NCBI GenBank assembly: GCA_964591255.1 | Contig: CAZQAA010000004.1 | Coordinates: 1-10,336 of the forward strand | DNA length: 10,336 bases | Direction: 5' to 3' | From: CAZQAA01 sp964591255 | GTDB lineage: Bacteria > Desulfobacterota > DSM-4660 > Desulfatiglandales > Desulfatiglandaceae | Shown: positions 1 through 6,039 of the stretch, piece by piece | How positions within the stretch are numbered: the first letter of the stretch is position 1 | Layout: every line of letters begins with the position of its first letter | The notes under the pieces: generated by a model | Told to the model about the DNA's origin: nothing | Databases searched by the model: none | What the model saw: the letters and a program-made list of their open reading frames with translations, nothing else | Translations under genes and position numbers: made by a program

Positions 1-630
1 CACATGGGCCAGGGCAGCCTTGAGGAGCGCAGGGGTCGGTTCCGGCTGGTCATACAGAAAAAGTTCCAGCTTACCCATGCACTCCATCACATGTTCGGCC
101 GGCGGAGGGACAAAGGCGGCATTGCCGGGCCGGGTGCCGCCAATCCAGTTCTGGGTTCTGCGGAATTCGCCCGGCGTCTGATTGCTGCCCCGTCCCCTGG
201 CAAGCAGAATGGAGTGCATCTCCTTAATCAGTCGCAGAGAGAGCGGAAACCCCTCGGCCAGACGCGTAAGGCCATGGTCCAGGGCTGCCACATAGTTGCT
301 CACCTCCCGGACATCGTCCATCGGCACACCAGGCTCCATGTCCAATTCAAAAAGAAGGAGATCAGAGAGCGATGACTGCGTTCCCTCGATCATGGAGGAA
401 AGTACCGCCTCCTTGCGGACATACATATAGAGGAACAGGGAGATATCAGGCAGGAAGGTAGAAATACTGTCCAACCGACCGAGAGCCAACAGCGCCTGGT
501 CGAACTTGCCGTGCAACTCCGGCGTCCACTCAATAGGCGGTTTCGGAGGCAACGGAGCGGGAACAAAGGCCCGGGCATTTTCACCCACTGTTGTTATGGT
601 TACGTAATGTCCCTGGAGTTCGCGCTTCAT
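1..630 (-). CDS. Fic family protein (probable AMPylase), 3' end cut by window edge
   Basis: The frame opens at ATG 628-630 and stays open for exactly 210 codons to position 1, so only the N-terminal part is present. Residues about 25-95 look like the Fic N-terminal domain. They include KEAVLSSMIEGTQSS (about 73-87), which holds the inhibitory helix motif S-x-x-x-E-G (S78, E82, G83). In class II Fic proteins that Glu blocks productive ATP binding. Residues 153-176 read TPGEFRRTQNWIGG followed by NAAFVPPP, the typical start of the Fic fold. The last residues (LLKAALAHV) lie just before where the catalytic HPFxDGNGR loop is expected, so catalysis cannot be judged. Family members transfer AMP from ATP to a hydroxyl side chain of a target protein, and many of this class carry a C-terminal winged helix. 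GC is about 57-68% by hand count on four lines, well above the rest of the window. No clear Shine-Dalgarno precedes the ATG. Family call is firm; target and activity are unknown. Confidence 0.93.
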   Translation of the reverse strand, partial: MKRELQGHYVTITTVGENARAFVPAPLPPKPPIEWTPELHGKFDQALLALGRLDSISTFLPDISLFLYMYVRKEAVLSSMIEGTQSSLSDLLLFELDMEPGVPMDDVREVSNYVAALDHGLTRLAEGFPLSLRLIKEMHSILLARGRGSNQTPGEFRRTQNWIGGTRPGNAAFVPPPAEHVMECMGKLELFLYDQPEPTPALLKAALAHV

Positions 631-636
631 TGTCCC

Positions 637-653
637 GCTGTATCCTAAAATAA
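637..653 (-). repeat. Direct repeat copy 1, Fic leader
   Basis: Minus strand reads TTATTTTAGGATACAGC. It matches 15 of 17 bases of the copy at 678-694, in the same orientation, with starts 41 bases apart (about four helical turns). It lies 7 bases upstream of the Fic start codon, so a bound protein there would sit in the leader. Operator function is inferred. Confidence 0.6.
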
Positions 654-657
654 GCCT

Positions 658-699
658 TTTTGTTATTTTAATTTAATGCTATATACTAAAATAACAAAA
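658..699. repeat. 13-bp perfect inverted repeat over the Fic promoter
   Basis: TTTTGTTATTTTA at 658-670 is the exact reverse complement of TAAAATAACAAAA at 687-699, with a 16-base spacer. The right arm covers the proposed -10 element (688-693). This is the layout of an operator for a dimeric repressor. A single RNA hairpin would be AT-only and weak, so a DNA-level site is the better reading. Confidence 0.55.
678..694 (-). repeat. Direct repeat copy 2, at the Fic promoter
   Basis: Minus strand reads TTATTTTAGTATATAGC, 15 of 17 identical to the copy at 637-653. It overlaps the candidate -10 hexamer and the right arm of the 658-699 inverted repeat. Confidence 0.6.
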
Positions 700-716
700 G
701 ACAAAATGAGAGTCAA
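688..716 (-). promoter_or_regulatory. Candidate sigma70-type promoter for the Fic gene
   Basis: On the minus strand TTGACT (711-716) is followed after 17 bases by TATTTT (688-693). Transcription would start near 680, leaving a leader of about 50 bases before the ATG at 630. An alternative -10, TATATA, occurs a little downstream. The promoter overlaps two repeat elements, which suggests repression, possibly by the C-terminal DNA-binding domain that many Fic proteins carry (inference). Confidence 0.5.
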
Positions 717-763
717 GCGGATTAACTTAAAATAGCAACCTGTGCTTATTTTAGGCTTGTAGG

Positions 764-1208
764 CTTTTCTAAAACATGAATACGGAAAACAGATAAACGC
801 CAGTTCCCGTTCATTTCCCCAGACGAGCGTTTGAGATGACATCCGGTCTTTCACAGCATATTCTAATTTCGAAAACCAAGTCTGGCATGAGTAATCCTGA
901 TAATTGCTTTATTCTCCAGGAGTTGCGGAATTCCCCGAAAAAATAGTGCTTTCTCTGGGTTGGGAAACCAAGGGGAAATCTCTTTCCTTTTTACCCTTTT
1001 TCTGAAAAGTTCGAAAATCTGTACCGTACCACCCGTTTTTCGAACGCTCGTCCGAAAGGCTATGTCTTATAATTGGTCGGAAATCAATAGGTTACAAGGT
1101 GGTCACATTCTCCGTTTGACAAGAATTGAGGAAATCGAAATTAATTTCATACTCGGATTTCCCGGACTTCTGGATTAGGACTAGGTTGTGTTAACGTAAC
1201 AGATGGTA
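764..1208. other. Gene-free spacer between ssrA and the Fic region
   Basis: No convincing gene is seen on either strand. The short open frames here have no recognisable domain and no good ribosome site. The stretch borders the 3' end of ssrA, where islands often insert, but no integrase and no second copy of the ssrA 3' end is present. No GC-rich hairpin followed by a T-run is seen downstream of ssrA on the minus strand, so its terminator is not identified. A small inverted repeat, TGTTA-ACG-TAACA, lies at 1189-1201, 8 bases from the ssrA 3' end. A stronger one lies at 1009-1045. Confidence 0.6.
1009..1045. repeat. 9-bp perfect inverted repeat in the spacer
   Basis: GTTCGAAAA (1009-1017) and TTTTCGAAC (1037-1045) are exact reverse complements with a 19-base spacer that itself contains GTACCGTAC. 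No T-run follows on either strand in the manner of an intrinsic terminator. The role is unknown: a protein binding site or a remnant of inserted DNA are both possible. Confidence 0.5.
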
Positions 1209-1565
1209 TGGTGGAGGCGGGGGGAGTCGAACCCCCGTCCGGAAACATTCCGCTTAGGCCTCTACATACTTAGCCCGATTTTAATTTTTCGCCTCTATGG
1301 TGACGATCGAGCACGCACCATAGTAGACTAACCTGCGATAACTTTCACTTGACCGTCTCACAGGTAAGACGCCCAAGCTAGCCTGCTAGTCGACGCCCTT
1401 TTCAGTTTTGCAGGCACAAACTGAAAGGACGCTGGCCTAATTAAGCGGCCAGAGCATACGCATAATCGTCTGCGTTTGTGTTTAAACCCACCTGTTTTAC
1501 GAGAAGATGGAACCTCGGTATGCAACCTAAGCTTCAACTATCCCCGTCGAAGCCAGTTCGCCCCC
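1209..1565 (-). ncRNA. ssrA: tmRNA (transfer-messenger RNA)
   Basis: tmRNA with SmpB frees ribosomes stalled on broken mRNAs and adds a degradation tag. The 5' end GGGGGCG (1565-1559) pairs with CGCCTCC before the encoded CCA at the 3' end, with one G-U pair. It is followed by the conserved tRNA-like stretch GGCTTCGACGGGG. The T arm (GGGGGTTCGACTCCCCC) lies near the 3' end. The tag frame starts at GCA 1471-1473 and reads ADDYAYALAA before TAA at 1441-1443. A stem CTGGCC/GGCCAG (1447-1452 with 1432-1437) holds the stop codon in its loop, as expected for helix 5. The length of 357 nt is usual for a one-piece tmRNA. It lies 51 bases downstream of smpB, its functional partner. Confidence 0.97.
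1441..1473 (-). other. tmRNA tag reading frame (ADDYAYALAA)
   Basis: The resume codon is GCA at 1471-1473, followed by GAC GAT TAT GCG TAT GCT CTG GCC GCT and the stop TAA. The YALAA end is the ClpXP-type degradation signal. The exact resume codon is inferred by comparison with known tags of the form A-D/N-x-Y. Confidence 0.85.
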
Positions 1566-1585
1566 AAAATGGTGGAAGCTTTTAT

Positions 1586-1614
1586 ATTCTAAGCATATTA
1601 TATATATTTGTCAA
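1586..1614 (-). promoter_or_regulatory. Candidate ssrA promoter
   Basis: Minus strand has TTGACA (1609-1614), a 17-base spacer and TAGAAT (1586-1591). Transcription would start near 1579, giving a leader of about 14 bases to be removed by RNase P from the mature 5' end at 1565. The -35 box lies immediately past the smpB stop codon. ssrA can thus be expressed apart from the operon, though readthrough from smpB is also possible since no terminator intervenes. Confidence 0.7.
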
Positions 1615-1616
1615 TA

Positions 1617-2066
1617 TTAACGCCATTTTTTACTCTCATCGACCTCTTTTTTAAGCTCCTTTTCTTTTAGGGCACGTCTCTTATCATATTTTCGTTTTCC
1701 TCTTGCCAGGGCGAGTTCGACCTTGGCCCAACCATCGGAGAAGTAGACCTTAGTGGGGATCAGTGTGTTGCCTTTTTCCTCTGTCTTTCCGATAAGTCGC
1801 TTTATTTCCCGTTTGTTTAAAAGCAGCTTTCTTGGCCTTAGAGGATCCAGTTGCATATGGCTGGCAAAGGGATAGGGCTTAATGTACATCTTGTATAAAA
1901 ATATTTCTCCCTTTTTGATCCTGGCATAGCTGTCGGAGAGACTTGCATTTCCCGCTCTAAGAGATTTTACTTCAGGTCCCAGGAGGACCATTCCGGCCTC
2001 ATATAGCTCGTCGATAAAATAGTCATATGCGGCCTTTCTGTTTTGACAAACGATTCTTGTGCTCAT
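1617..2066 (-). CDS. smpB: SsrA-binding protein SmpB
   Basis: SmpB is the small OB-fold protein that binds the tRNA-like part of tmRNA and brings it to stalled ribosomes in the cytoplasm. The 149 residues match the family length. Visible family marks are the N-terminal IVCQNRKAAYDYFI, GPEVKSLRAGNASLSDSYARI (residues 30-50, with E32), the KLLLNKREI stretch (80-88, where His is more usual at N84) and GKRKYDKR (123-130). The C-terminus is Lys/Glu-rich (about 131-149), fitting the tail that enters the mRNA channel. The ATG overlaps the ptsI stop codon in an ATGA arrangement, which suggests coupled translation. The neighbour downstream is ssrA, so the whole trans-translation pair is together. Confidence 0.97.
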   Translation of the reverse strand: MSTRIVCQNRKAAYDYFIDELYEAGMVLLGPEVKSLRAGNASLSDSYARIKKGEIFLYKMYIKPYPFASHMQLDPLRPRKLLLNKREIKRLIGKTEEKGNTLIPTKVYFSDGWAKVELALARGKRKYDKRRALKEKELKKEVDESKKWR

Positions 2067-3841
2067 GAATTTTCTCTTCCGTATAACTCGGGTAAGAGTT
2101 TTTCCATCTTATCAGAGATACGACTACGTACTTCTCTGGACGTGTTCAACCTCATGATTTCCTCAAAGTCCGCCTTTATATCTTGTATGGACATGGAACG
2201 AATAACCTTTTTGATCAAGGGAATAGAGCGGACATTCATACTGAGCGTATCCAGTCCGAGACCGAGCAGGATTGGTATACAGAGCGGATCTCCGGCCATC
2301 TCTCCACATATTGAAACACCTATGTTGCTCTTTTTTGCCACGGTTATCACCTGTTGGATCATTTTCAGGACGGCCGGATGGAAGGGTTCGTACATGTAGG
2401 CCATATCCTCATCGATCCTGTCAATGGCAAGGGCATACTGGATAAGGTCATTAGTACCGATACTGAAGAAATCCACCTGATCTGCAAGGGCCTCGGCCAT
2501 TGCCACTGCAGAAGGCACCTCGATCATGATGCCTATCTCGGTGCCTTGGTTGTATTCGAGGCCCTGTTGTTCCAGTTCATCCTTTACCTGTTCCAGTATC
2601 CTTTTTGCATCCAGGATCTCCTGCACTCCTGATATCATGGGGAACATTATCTTAATATTACCATAAACGCTTGCCCTTAGAATCGCGCGGAGTTGGGTCT
2701 TAAACATGTCCGGTTTTTTTAGGCATAGCCTTATGGCCCTTAGACCGAGGGCAGGATTGGTTTCTTTGGTATTTGCGGATATTGATGTAAACTTATCTCC
2801 TCCAAGATCTAGAGTTCTTATGATTACAGGCTCAGGCATGATGGTCTCTGCCACATTCCTGTAGTCTTCAAACAATTCCTCCTCGTTGGGAAGTCCCTTG
2901 CTTTTTAAATAAAGGAATTCCGTCCTGTAAAGCCCCACGCCCTCACCACCATACTCTTTTACTACTGATACCTCGTCATAAAATTCCGTGTTGGCCATTA
3001 TGGCTATTCTGTGTCCATCGAGGGTTTCTGCCGGCAAGTGACTGGTGCTGATGATGGAGGACTTGTATCTTTCACGCTGGAGCTGTTTCTCGTGATAATG
3101 GATAATGGCGTCGTCATCAGGATTGATAATAACCTCACCGGTGGTGCCGTCCACGATCAGGAGCTGGCCTTCTTCCACCATTTCTGTGACGGATCCAAGT
3201 CCCATAACTGCAGGCAGGTCCAAGGCCTGTGCCATTATTGCAGTATGGGAGGTTCGGCCGCCTGCGTCAGTTATGAAGCCCATGACCTTGTTAATATTCA
3301 ATTCAGAAGTATCGCCTGGTGACAGATTGTGTGCTACGATAATAACCCTCTCGTCGATCTCCGCCAGGATCCCTGTTTCCTGTCCCGAGAGATTCCTCAG
3401 GATTCGCTCTATGACATTTTGCACGTCTTCAATGCGATTACTTATATATTCGTCATCTATTTGTTGAAATACGTCTTTTATTTCTTCAAACGATTTTTTG
3501 AGCGCCCATTCCGCATTTATCTGTTCATCCCGGATACGATTGATGGTGGAATCGTAGAGCGTACTGTCTTCAAGAATCATAAGGTGGCTGTCCAGGATAA
3601 AGACATGTCCCTTCACATGATCCGGCATCCTGTTCTTGATATTGGTCAGTCTATCCCGCGTTTTTTGAACGGCATTCTTGAATCGTTCCACCTCCTTGGC
3701 AACGCGGTCACTGCTGATAAGATACTGGTACAGAATCTTCACCCTTGACCTGTCTATTAAGCGGGCCTTGCCGATTATAATACCTGGAGAGACCGCAATA
3801 CCACGCAATTTTATGGGTTCAGTAGGACGTGAATCAGGCAT
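2063..3841 (-). CDS. ptsI: Phosphoenolpyruvate-protein phosphotransferase (PTS Enzyme I)
   Basis: Enzyme I takes phosphate from phosphoenolpyruvate onto a histidine and passes it to HPr, in the cytoplasm. The 592 residues are slightly longer than the usual 570-575. The N-terminal HPr-binding and phosphohistidine domain carries GGRTSHTAIMAQALDLPAVMG, with active His at about 199. The C-terminal TIM barrel holds GLYRTEFL (R306), IRTLDLGGDK (R342), NPALGLRAIR (362-371), DFFSIGTNDLIQYALAIDR (457-475) and the catalytic Cys in SICGEMAGDP (C512). All key residues are present, so it should be active. It starts 2 bases after the HPr stop and overlaps smpB by 4 bases. No permease or Enzyme II gene is in the window, so the role may be regulatory rather than sugar uptake (inference). 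Confidence 0.97.
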   Translation of the reverse strand: MPDSRPTEPIKLRGIAVSPGIIIGKARLIDRSRVKILYQYLISSDRVAKEVERFKNAVQKTRDRLTNIKNRMPDHVKGHVFILDSHLMILEDSTLYDSTINRIRDEQINAEWALKKSFEEIKDVFQQIDDEYISNRIEDVQNVIERILRNLSGQETGILAEIDERVIIVAHNLSPGDTSELNINKVMGFITDAGGRTSHTAIMAQALDLPAVMGLGSVTEMVEEGQLLIVDGTTGEVIINPDDDAIIHYHEKQLQRERYKSSIISTSHLPAETLDGHRIAIMANTEFYDEVSVVKEYGGEGVGLYRTEFLYLKSKGLPNEEELFEDYRNVAETIMPEPVIIRTLDLGGDKFTSISANTKETNPALGLRAIRLCLKKPDMFKTQLRAILRASVYGNIKIMFPMISGVQEILDAKRILEQVKDELEQQGLEYNQGTEIGIMIEVPSAVAMAEALADQVDFFSIGTNDLIQYALAIDRIDEDMAYMYEPFHPAVLKMIQQVITVAKKSNIGVSICGEMAGDPLCIPILLGLGLDTLSMNVRSIPLIKKVIRSMSIQDIKADFEEIMRLNTSREVRSRISDKMEKLLPELYGRENS

Positions 3842-3843
3842 TA

Positions 3844-4119
3844 TTACTCCGTTTCCTCTCCGAATCTGTTTTCAATAAGCTGCGAAAGTCTTTCCATGAA
3901 ATCTTCACAATCTTCTCCTACAATCCTGGCCATCAGTTCCGTGCCTTTGGGACATGAAAGTGTCAGAACAGACAGAATGCTGCCACCATCTACTTCGCAG
4001 TCGCCCTTTTTCAGGTACAATCTGGAATTATATTGATTTCCGAGCTCCACTATCATGGCGGCTGTCCTGGCGTGAAGTCCCAGGTCATTCTTGATTTTAA
4101 ATTTTTTGATTATTTCCAT
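3844..4119 (-). CDS. HPr family phosphocarrier protein
   Basis: HPr receives phosphate from Enzyme I on a histidine and hands it to Enzyme II proteins or regulators. The 91 residues fit the family. The active site reads NDLGLHARTAA with His16 and Arg18; the residue after Arg is Thr where Pro is nearly standard. A serine at the regulatory position (S47, in GGSILSVLTL) is kept, so control by an HPr kinase is possible. The ATG start lies 23 bases inside the 3' end of rsmI; a later start would lose the active His. No strong ribosome site is seen. ptsI follows after 2 bases, so the pair forms a phosphorelay unit. It could serve carbohydrate or nitrogen-type PTS control; which one cannot be told here. 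Confidence 0.93.
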   Translation of the reverse strand: MEIIKKFKIKNDLGLHARTAAMIVELGNQYNSRLYLKKGDCEVDGGSILSVLTLSCPKGTELMARIVGEDCEDFMERLSQLIENRFGEETE

Positions 4120-4996
4120 TCAGTTCCAAGGATTTTTTTATTTCCAGGCACGCTTTGTAAACCCGCCTGTATGGAAGGCCTTTTTCTTTGGATACAAGTG
4201 AGGCCATGTCCCTGATACTTAATCCTTCTTTCAAGAGGTTGTTTATGATATCCAGGACCCCTTTATCGATTTTCTCAGGTTTCAGTCCCTTTTCATTGCC
4301 TGCAACTACCAAGGTGAATTCCCCTTTTATCCGATTACGGGGCAGGCTTTCCAGAATTGTACTGATATATCCCCTGGCCACTTCTTCAAAGATTTTTGTC
4401 ATTTCCCTGAGTACTACTGTTTTTCTGTCTCCTAATATATTCCTCAGATCAGTGAGCATGGCCTTGATCCTGTGTGGGGCCTCGAAGAATATCAATGTGT
4501 TTTTATGTGCATGTAACTCCCTGAGGACGCTTTTCCTTTTTTCGGACCTGCTTGGCAGAAAACCCGCAAATGTGAACTGTTCCGCGGGAAAGCCGGAAAC
4601 TGAAAGAGCAGCAGTAACCGCAGATGGTCCGGGAATGGGACATATCCTCATATTCTTTTCCGCTACCTGTTTGATAAGGTATGGGCCAGGATCTGAAATG
4701 CCCGGCGTTCCTGCATCGGTAACAAGGGCTACATCCTGACCAGATTCCAGTTTCCTTATTATATCTGCCGTCTTATGTTGTTGGTTTTCCCGTCTGTAAC
4801 TAATCAGCCGTGTCTTGATACCGTGGTGTCCTAAAAGCCCCTTTGTGTGGGTAATATTTTCAGCGGCCACAAATTTAACGTTTTTCAGGGTCCTGATAGC
4901 ACGAAGAGTGATGTCTTCCAGATTGCCGATTGGAGTTGAAACCACATATAATGTGCCCTGATCCCGATTCAATCTTTTAAGTACACCCTCTCTCAT
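4097..4996 (-). CDS. rsmI: 16S rRNA (cytidine1402-2'-O)-methyltransferase RsmI, variant motif
   Basis: RsmI methylates the 2'-OH of C1402 in 16S rRNA at the decoding centre, using S-adenosylmethionine. The 299 residues hold the tetrapyrrole-methylase-like fold: LYVVSTPIGNLEDITLRAI (16-34), VALVTDAGTPGISDPGP (89-105), PIPGPSAVTAALSVSGFP (120-137), GFLPSR (145-150), FFEAPHRI (170-177) and GEFTLVVAGN (225-234). A C-terminal helix-turn-helix-like tail (about 258-287) is also typical. The usual AEDTR motif reads AENIT (45-49), with Asp, Thr and Arg all changed; His50-Thr51 and the following LL and GI are kept. The start is ATG 4994-4996, 16 bases past the yraN stop; a TTG at codon 9 is a possible alternative. 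It overlaps the HPr gene by 23 bases. Confidence 0.94.
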   Translation of the reverse strand: MREGVLKRLNRDQGTLYVVSTPIGNLEDITLRAIRTLKNVKFVAAENITHTKGLLGHHGIKTRLISYRRENQQHKTADIIRKLESGQDVALVTDAGTPGISDPGPYLIKQVAEKNMRICPIPGPSAVTAALSVSGFPAEQFTFAGFLPSRSEKRKSVLRELHAHKNTLIFFEAPHRIKAMLTDLRNILGDRKTVVLREMTKIFEEVARGYISTILESLPRNRIKGEFTLVVAGNEKGLKPEKIDKGVLDIINNLLKEGLSIRDMASLVSKEKGLPYRRVYKACLEIKKSLELNGNNQKI

Positions 4997-5012
4997 TTCG
5001 ATTCAGGGGGAT

Positions 5013-5381
5013 TCAATAGGCCAATTCAAATGCGTTTTTGACCAGTTCAATCCGGGTGTTATTGCCTTCTATACTGACCGCTATAACATCAAATCTGGCC
5101 CGCATGCCATAACAATTATTTGCTTTCATATATGCCAGTGCCACCTTGGAGAGCTGTCTTTTTTTTCGCCCATTTACGGCCTCTTTGGCATAACCGGTGG
5201 ACCTGCCCTTTCGTGTTTTTGTTTCGATGAATACCAGTGTATCTCCATCTTTTGCAATCAGGTCTATTTCTCCCAGGCCACACCGGTAATTACGTATAAT
5301 ATTTTTGTATCCCAGGCCCTTGATCTTCTTGTAAGCAAGGTCTTCACCCAGCTTCCCAAGCTCTATCCTTTCCTTGGTCAA
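5013..5381 (-). CDS. yraN: YraN family (UPF0102) nuclease-like protein
   Basis: YraN proteins have a PD-(D/E)xK nuclease-like fold resembling Holliday junction resolvases; their cellular task is not well settled. The 122 residues fit the family. Marks are LGEDLAYKKIKGLGYKNIIRN (about 11-31), GEIDLIAKDGDTLVFIETKTR (37-57, with E38, D40, E53 and K55 as the likely metal site), AVNGRKKRQL (68-77) and RFDVIAV (96-102). The site reads E-T-K where E-V-K is more usual. The start is a TTG at 5379-5381, supported by AAGGGAG at 5391-5397, nine bases upstream within rnhB, and by the family start near LGxxGE. It follows the rnhB stop by 1 base. Being next to rnhB is a common arrangement. Confidence 0.93.
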   Translation of the reverse strand: MTKERIELGKLGEDLAYKKIKGLGYKNIIRNYRCGLGEIDLIAKDGDTLVFIETKTRKGRSTGYAKEAVNGRKKRQLSKVALAYMKANNCYGMRARFDVIAVSIEGNNTRIELVKNAFELAY

Positions 5382-5382
5382 G

Positions 5383-6033
5383 TCAACGGACTCCCTTGAA
5401 GGTCAGGCGATGAAGAGGTGACGCACCGTGTCTCCTTAAGGCTTCAAGATGTAGGGATGTTGCATATCCCTTGTTTTTGTCAAGACCGTAGACAGGGTAG
5501 ATTTCGTGATAGGATCTCATAATCCTGTCCCTGTACACCTTTGCCATTACGGAGGCGGCTGAAATACTCCGGCTAAGCTGGTCTCCCTTCTTGATACATG
5601 TTTGGGGAATGGATAATGGGATGCCGTAAATGCCGTCTATAAGGAGAAAATCGGGTTGAGGAACCAGTGCTGAAACTGCCCGTTTCATGGCCTCAATAGA
5701 GGCTTTAAGGATGTTGAATCTGTCTATATAAATCTGGGATACTACCCCGATAGCCGCGGCCACGGCCTTCTTATGGATAATCGGGAATGCCTTTTCTCTT
5801 GCCCTCTCGGTCATCTTTTTTGAGTCAGTAATCCCATTAAGAGAATCATCATGCGGGATAATCACCGCAGCTGCCACTACAGGACCGATTAGAGACCCGC
5901 GACCGGCTTCATCAACCCCGGCAATCAGGGCATAACCCTCCTCGGATAACTGGCCCTCATAAAAAAAGGGGTCACATTTTGGAGGTATGCCCGTGCCTGG
6001 AAAAAGTGATAGATTTTTTGGCGGACAGGACAA
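5383..6033 (-). CDS. rnhB: Ribonuclease HII
   Basis: RNase HII cuts RNA of RNA-DNA hybrids and removes single ribonucleotides from DNA. The 216 residues show GVDEAGRG (39-46, catalytic D41 and E42), DSKKMT (70-75), FLLIDG with D133, the KKGDQLSRSISAASVMAKVYRDR block with D169, and NKGYATSLH (187-195). All four acidic residues are present. After GRG the sequence reads SLIG where PLAG is more usual. The only normal start codon between the upstream stop and the first motif is TTG at 6031-6033. The frame is the same as rplS: the rplS TAG is followed by CAG CAA and then this TTG. A purine-rich AAAGGA lies rather far upstream, so initiation may depend on coupling to rplS translation. Confidence 0.95.
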   Translation of the reverse strand: MSCPPKNLSLFPGTGIPPKCDPFFYEGQLSEEGYALIAGVDEAGRGSLIGPVVAAAVIIPHDDSLNGITDSKKMTERAREKAFPIIHKKAVAAAIGVVSQIYIDRFNILKASIEAMKRAVSALVPQPDFLLIDGIYGIPLSIPQTCIKKGDQLSRSISAASVMAKVYRDRIMRSYHEIYPVYGLDKNKGYATSLHLEALRRHGASPLHRLTFKGVR

Positions 6034-6039
6034 TTGCTG

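Larger units (their letters stand above)
644..755. repeat. Distant 12-bp inverted repeat
   Basis: CCTAAAATAAGC at 644-655 is the exact reverse complement of GCTTATTTTAGG at 744-755. The two arms bracket the candidate Fic promoter and the closer inverted repeat at 658-699. A related element, TTAAAATAGCAA, sits at 727-738, giving five sites with a TAAAATA core in about 110 bases. The DNA is AT-rich, so some similarity is expected by chance, but a perfect 12-bp pair is less so. Confidence 0.5.

Noticed and set aside
4..375. Plus-strand open frame opposite the Fic gene
   Set aside because: No recognisable domain, and the minus strand over the same bases gives an unmistakable Fic protein; high GC favours chance open frames.
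663..854. Minus-strand 63-residue open frame with a hydrophobic C-terminal part
   Set aside because: It runs through the AT-rich repeat and promoter area, has no known domain and no good ribosome site.
1009..1045. Intrinsic terminator for ssrA
   Set aside because: The stem is AT-rich with a long loop and lies more than 160 bases past the RNA end, without a following T-run.
960..1178. Plus-strand 72-residue open frame in the spacer
   Set aside because: No domain and no convincing ribosome site; likely chance.
1209..1240. Attachment-site duplicate of the ssrA 3' end
   Set aside because: The tmRNA 3' end sequence is present only once in the window, so no island end can be shown here.
3011..3748. 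Long plus-strand open frames opposite ptsI
   Set aside because: They are antisense shadows of a fully conserved Enzyme I gene and show no domain of their own.
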